NCBI GenBank assembly: GCA_013911065.1 | Contig: JACERV010000013.1 | Span: 62,001 to 126,000 of the forward strand | DNA: 64,000 bases | Direction: 5' to 3' | Origin: Ruminococcus sp. | Lineage (GTDB): Bacteria > Bacillota > Clostridia > Lachnospirales > Lachnospiraceae | Shown here: positions 60,728-64,000 of the stretch, one piece after another | Position numbering within the stretch: position 1 is the stretch's first letter | How the letters are laid out: each line of letters begins with the position of its first letter | Notes under the pieces: model-generated | Told to the model about the DNA's origin: nothing | The model's input: the letters and a program-made list of their open reading frames with translations, nothing else | Databases searched by the model: none | Made by a program: the position numbers and the translations under genes

Positions 60728-62218
60728 ATGATTAATCTGAAAGATGTATCCTTTTCCTATGCAGGAAGTGAGCGGGAGAGCGGAATAAAAAATATCAATC
60801 TGGCAATCAGCGAAGGCGAAGTGGTTTTGCTGTGCGGCGAGTCCGGCTGCGGCAAAACAACGGTGACCCGGCTGATAAATGGCCTCATCCCCCATTACTA
60901 TGAGGGGCAGATGAGCGGCGAGGTTCTAATCGGTGAACAAAAAATCCATGAGCTGCCACTGGATAAGACATCTCGGCTGGTGGGTTCAGTCTTTCAAAAT
61001 CCTCGCTCCCAATTCTTTAATGTCAGCACTACCAGCGAAATTGCCTTCGGCTGTGAAAATATGGCACTGACCGTTCCTGAAATTTTTGCACGGCTCGATC
61101 AAACAGTGCGTGAGTTCAATATCGAAAGCCTGATGAATCGGAGCATCTTTAAACTCTCCGGTGGCGAGAAGCAGAAAATCGCCTGCGCATCCGTTGCTGC
61201 GTCCGATCCTCCAATTCTCGTGCTGGATGAGCCCTCTTCTAATCTAGACACAAATGTGGTGGAGGATCTGCGCAGACTCATTGAAATATGGAAAAAGAAA
61301 GGCAAAACCATTATCATCGCCGAACACCGGCTGTATTACCTGCGGGAGTTAATCGACCGTGTGGTCTATATGAAAGATGGTGTCATCGCAGGAGAATATA
61401 CCGCTGAGGCATTCCAATCTCTCCCACCTGATATTCTCACGGAGATGGGGCTGCGCCCGCTTTCCCTCTCGGACATCGTAAAAAGACGCGGCACAGTGCC
61501 TGAATCTAACGAGGCTATGGCTTTTTCAGGATTTTCTTATACTTACAAAAATACTGCCGGGCCGGCACTCAACATGAAGAATTTTTCAATCCCCCAAAAC
61601 GCTGTTATTGCCGTCGTCGGAAAAAATGGAGCAGGAAAATCCACCTTTGCCCGGTGCCTGTGCGGGTTGGAGAAAAAATTCGGCGGCGCAGTAGAAGAAG
61701 GAAATCGAACGCTGGGGACAAGGCTGCTGCTGAAAGAATCTTATATGGTTATGCAGGATGTAAATCATCAGCTTTTTACCGAGAGCGTATTGGATGAAGT
61801 ACTGCTCAGTATGGAAAACCCAGAGGAGGAATTAGCCGAACATATTCTTGGCAGCCTCGATCTGCTTTCTTTGAAGGACCTGCACCCCATGTCTCTCTCC
61901 GGCGGGCAGAAGCAAAGGGTAGCCATTGCCGGAGCTGTTGCCAGTCAACGGAACATTATTATTTTTGATGAGCCTACAAGCGGCCTCGACCTATATCACA
62001 TGAAAGAGGTGGCACAAAATATGGAACACCTGAAAACACAGGGGAAAACCGTATTTCTAATTACGCATGACCTGGAGGTTGTCATGGAATGCTGTACCCA
62101 TGTGTTATATTTTGAAAATGGAGAAGCAGTCGGGAGCTCTCCCCTTAATTCTGAAAGTTGCGAAAAGCTCAAGTCATTCTTTGATAATATACATGCAAAC
62201 AATAAAATCCTCCAATAA
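60728..62218 (+). CDS. ECF transporter double ATPase (two ABC domains)
   Basis: The 496-residue protein contains two ATPase domains. The first has GESGCGKTT, KLSGGEKQKIACA, ILVLDEPSSNLD; the second GKNGAGKST, SLSGGQKQRVAIAG, IIIFDEPTSGLD. It replaces separate EcfA1/A2 subunits. The ATG at 60728 is 7 nt from AAAGGGGG. It completes the operon TetR, ABC, ABC, S, T, A-A, so this ECF module is of the self-contained (group I) type. Confidence 0.93.
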   Translation: MINLKDVSFSYAGSERESGIKNINLAISEGEVVLLCGESGCGKTTVTRLINGLIPHYYEGQMSGEVLIGEQKIHELPLDKTSRLVGSVFQNPRSQFFNVSTTSEIAFGCENMALTVPEIFARLDQTVREFNIESLMNRSIFKLSGGEKQKIACASVAASDPPILVLDEPSSNLDTNVVEDLRRLIEIWKKKGKTIIIAEHRLYYLRELIDRVVYMKDGVIAGEYTAEAFQSLPPDILTEMGLRPLSLSDIVKRRGTVPESNEAMAFSGFSYTYKNTAGPALNMKNFSIPQNAVIAVVGKNGAGKSTFARCLCGLEKKFGGAVEEGNRTLGTRLLLKESYMVMQDVNHQLFTESVLDEVLLSMENPEEELAEHILGSLDLLSLKDLHPMSLSGGQKQRVAIAGAVASQRNIIIFDEPTSGLDLYHMKEVAQNMEHLKTQGKTVFLITHDLEVVMECCTHVLYFENGEAVGSSPLNSESCEKLKSFFDNIHANNKILQ

Positions 62219-62333
62219 AGATTCTTTACAATTCATCAGTAATCGTTTAGCTATGCGCTCAACATCTGTGGTTTTGTAAACATCCTTATTGGAGGACTGT
62301 TAATGGAAAATGTCTTTTTGTTTGTTGCTTCTT

Positions 62334-62993
62334 TTAGGCCTTTTCTTTATAATGATATGTCTCTTCCAGCATCATATCCTTCACCTTCATCAGACGAATC
62401 TGGGTACTTCTCTCATTTTCGTCTAATTTCATGGTAATATATTTGATATTCTCCTCTGTCTCCGGAATAATGACATGCTCCAGCGCATTTACACGCCTTC
62501 TTGTTTTCTCAATTTCTGCCGCCATAAGCTGACATGCCTTTTCGCATTCTGCAAGCCTTATCATATCCGGCAGGACATCTGCCAGAGACTTCACGGCTCC
62601 ATCCAAATCACTGGAAGTAAACGCAAAACCGTAAGAATAGATATCGTTCTCGTCTGCAGTCCTTGTTTCATAATCAAAGGCCGGTATATTTACACTCATA
62701 ACATTCTTCATGCCGGCAGAGAGATTGACTTCCTGCTTCGGCGCCATGAGGGCAGTATTAAGTGCAGCCTCCGACATGCCTGCTTTGGCAATGACAAAGT
62801 TTTTATTGGCAGAAAGAATCCCCTCTTCTACCCTTAGACGCACTTCCATATTTTCCCGGACCAGATCCAGATACTGACGCATCAGCTCATCACGTTTGTC
62901 TTTCAGCAGCTTATGGCCGCGGATTGCCGTGATGCGTTTCTTTTTCAGCCGGGTCAGTTCCATACGGGTGGGGTTCACCTGTGTTGATGCCAA
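62334..62993 (-). CDS. ntpD: V-type ATP synthase subunit D
   Basis: The 219-residue protein is a long antiparallel coiled coil: PTRMELTRLKKKRITAIRGH at the N-terminus and EKTRRRVNALEHVIIPETEE at the C-terminus, the family hallmarks. It forms the central rotor shaft of the V/A-type ATPase. It starts at a TTG after AGGAGGTGATGATAT. The structured leader element lies directly upstream, between it and the subunit B gene. Confidence 0.96.
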   Translation of the reverse strand: MASTQVNPTRMELTRLKKKRITAIRGHKLLKDKRDELMRQYLDLVRENMEVRLRVEEGILSANKNFVIAKAGMSEAALNTALMAPKQEVNLSAGMKNVMSVNIPAFDYETRTADENDIYSYGFAFTSSDLDGAVKSLADVLPDMIRLAECEKACQLMAAEIEKTRRRVNALEHVIIPETEENIKYITMKLDENERSTQIRLMKVKDMMLEETYHYKEKA

Positions 62994-63134
62994 ATATCAT
63001 CACCTCCTGCTTATGCTTCTTAGGTTCGGTCCTTTCGGACCTTAGCAGCAAAGTACATCCTGTTGACTTAGGCGGGGTCTTTTCACGCCTTAGTAACATG
63101 GATGTTTCCCTGCTTATGCTTCTTAGGTTCAGTC
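62994..63134 (-). repeat. Structured leader element, copy B, flanked by a 26-bp direct repeat
   Basis: On the minus strand: CATGTTACTAAGGCG ... CGCCTAAG (hairpin 1), CAGGATGTACTTTGCTGC, then TAAGGTCC-GAAA-GGACCGAACCTAA (hairpin 2) and the ntpD ribosome site. The blocks match copy A at 38335-38427. Direct repeats at 63006-63031 and 63109-63134 agree at 25 of 26 positions; the outer copy overlaps the ntpB stop. Confidence 0.65.
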
Positions 63135-64000
63135 TTTTTTTCCGTAGTATAAATCCAGGAACTTGTCATCAATACGTTTGAGTTCAGCTCTTGGCAGCAT
63201 GGAGAGTAATTTCCATCCAATATCCAATGTTTCCTCTATACTCCGGTCTGAGGTATACCCCTGAGACACATACTCTGCCTCAAATGCATCTGCAAATTTC
63301 GCATAGTTCAAATCAATCTCTGTTAATGCGGCTTCGCCAAGAATCACCATAAGTTCCTTTGCATCTTTCCCCCGCGCATATGCCGCAAATAGCTGGTTCA
63401 TAGTGTTAGAATGGTCCTCACGGGTCTTTCCGGCACCGATACCTTTATCCTTGAGACGTGACAGTGACGGAAGCACATCAATGGGAGGAGTAACACCTTT
63501 CCGGTACAAATCACGGCTTAGAATAATCTGCCCCTCTGTAATATATCCCGTCAAGTCAGGAATCGGATGTGTCTTATCATCCTCGGGCATACTTAAAATA
63601 GGTATCATAGTGATACTTCCTGTCTTGCCCCTCTGACGACCTGCTCTCTCATACAGTGAAGCAAGGTCAGTATACATATATCCCGGATAACCACGGCGTC
63701 CCGGAACTTCTTTGCGGGCTGCAGAAACTTCACGCAGAGCATCCGCATAGTTTGTAATATCTGTAAGAATAACAAGAACCTGCATCCCCTTTTCAAACGC
63801 CAGATATTCTGCAGCTGTCAAGGCCATACGAGGTGTGGCAATACGCTCAATAGCAGGGTCATTTGCCAGGTTTACAAACAGGACAGTTCTGTCGATCGCC
63901 CCGGTTTCCTTGAAACTTTCAATAAAGAAGTTAGACTCCTCGAATGTAATTCCCATTGCAGCAAACACAACCGCAAAGTTCTCACCGCTGCCTAATACTT
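63129..64000 (-). CDS. ntpB: V-type ATP synthase subunit B, partial (5' end off window)
   Basis: About 290 C-terminal codons are present and the frame remains open to position 64000. Motifs include [55 protein letters not shown] and [20 protein letters not shown], typical of the non-catalytic B subunit. It is the stator-ring nucleotide-binding subunit of the V/A ATPase, upstream of subunit D as usual. Confidence 0.97.
   Translation of the reverse strand, partial: VLGSGENFAVVFAAMGITFEESNFFIESFKETGAIDRTVLFVNLANDPAIERIATPRMALTAAEYLAFEKGMQVLVILTDITNYADALREVSAARKEVPGRRGYPGYMYTDLASLYERAGRQRGKTGSITMIPILSMPEDDKTHPIPDLTGYITEGQIILSRDLYRKGVTPPIDVLPSLSRLKDKGIGAGKTREDHSNTMNQLFAAYARGKDAKELMVILGEAALTEIDLNYAKFADAFEAEYVSQGYTSDRSIEETLDIGWKLLSMLPRAELKRIDDKFLDLYYGKKD

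Noticed and set aside
62303-62437. 44-codon plus-strand frame with a good GGAGG site overlapping the ntpD end
   Set aside because: Most of it is antisense to ntpD. It might be the start of a lost gene after the ECF operon, but nothing in the product supports function.

Overview
The window looks like the genome of a Lachnospiraceae-type gut Firmicute (Clostridia). Evidence: moderate to low GC, strong AGGAGG ribosome sites with frequent GTG/TTG starts, an S-box SAM-I riboswitch before metK, a V-type ATPase operon, and the block greA-lysS-dusB-coaX-birA. It has two halves: an integrative conjugative element (ICE, about 1-36.7 kb) and core chromosome (about 36.8-64 kb). Family names below come from reading motifs in the translations; no database search was run.

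ICE half. Almost all genes run leftward. From right to left: two DUF6462-like small proteins, ParA, ParB and two RepA_N-like initiators (with an intact IS110-family element between them) form a maintenance/replication module next to the 3' end of lysS. Next comes an accessory, AT-rich zone (26-34 kb) with a small membrane protein, an IS110 remnant, a two-gene ABC transporter, small HTH proteins and a decayed HTH copy. At 23-26 kb an XRE repressor plus ImmA/IrrE-like protease faces a Y-family polymerase/YolD operon across a divergent promoter with three similar palindromic operators. Further left are a sigma-like regulator, a giant Cna-B surface protein and the Tn1549/CTn-type transfer operon: Cys-rich protein, PcfB/DUF3801, VirD4, Maff2, VirB6-like, PrgI, VirB4, NlpC/P60 hydrolase, DUF4315, DUF4366, topoisomerase III, DUF5688, and a RadC/ArdC-like protein cut by the window edge. 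No relaxase or integrase is visible; they should lie left of position 1.

Chromosomal half. lysS, greA, dusB, coaX, a DUF6145-like gene, birA, an in-frame patatin-ornithine carbamoyltransferase reading frame, a TrmH-type rRNA methyltransferase, a HAMP kinase/response regulator pair, metK with its riboswitch, a GNAT acetyltransferase, a CapA-like protein, a decayed IS1182-like island with two small ORFs, murA, shikimate kinase and a charged hypothetical protein all run leftward. From 55 kb a rightward operon holds a TetR regulator, two half-transporter ABC proteins and a complete ECF importer (S, T, double-A). The V-ATPase genes for subunits D and B (the latter partial) close the window on the minus strand.

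Main points of interest: the ImmR/ImmA-like switch over a mutagenic polymerase; a roughly 90-nt structured leader found before both lysS and the V-ATPase D gene, the second copy bracketed by a long direct repeat; the patatin-OTC fusion; the IS110 element with its probable guide-RNA end; and the degenerate IS1182-like island behind murA.
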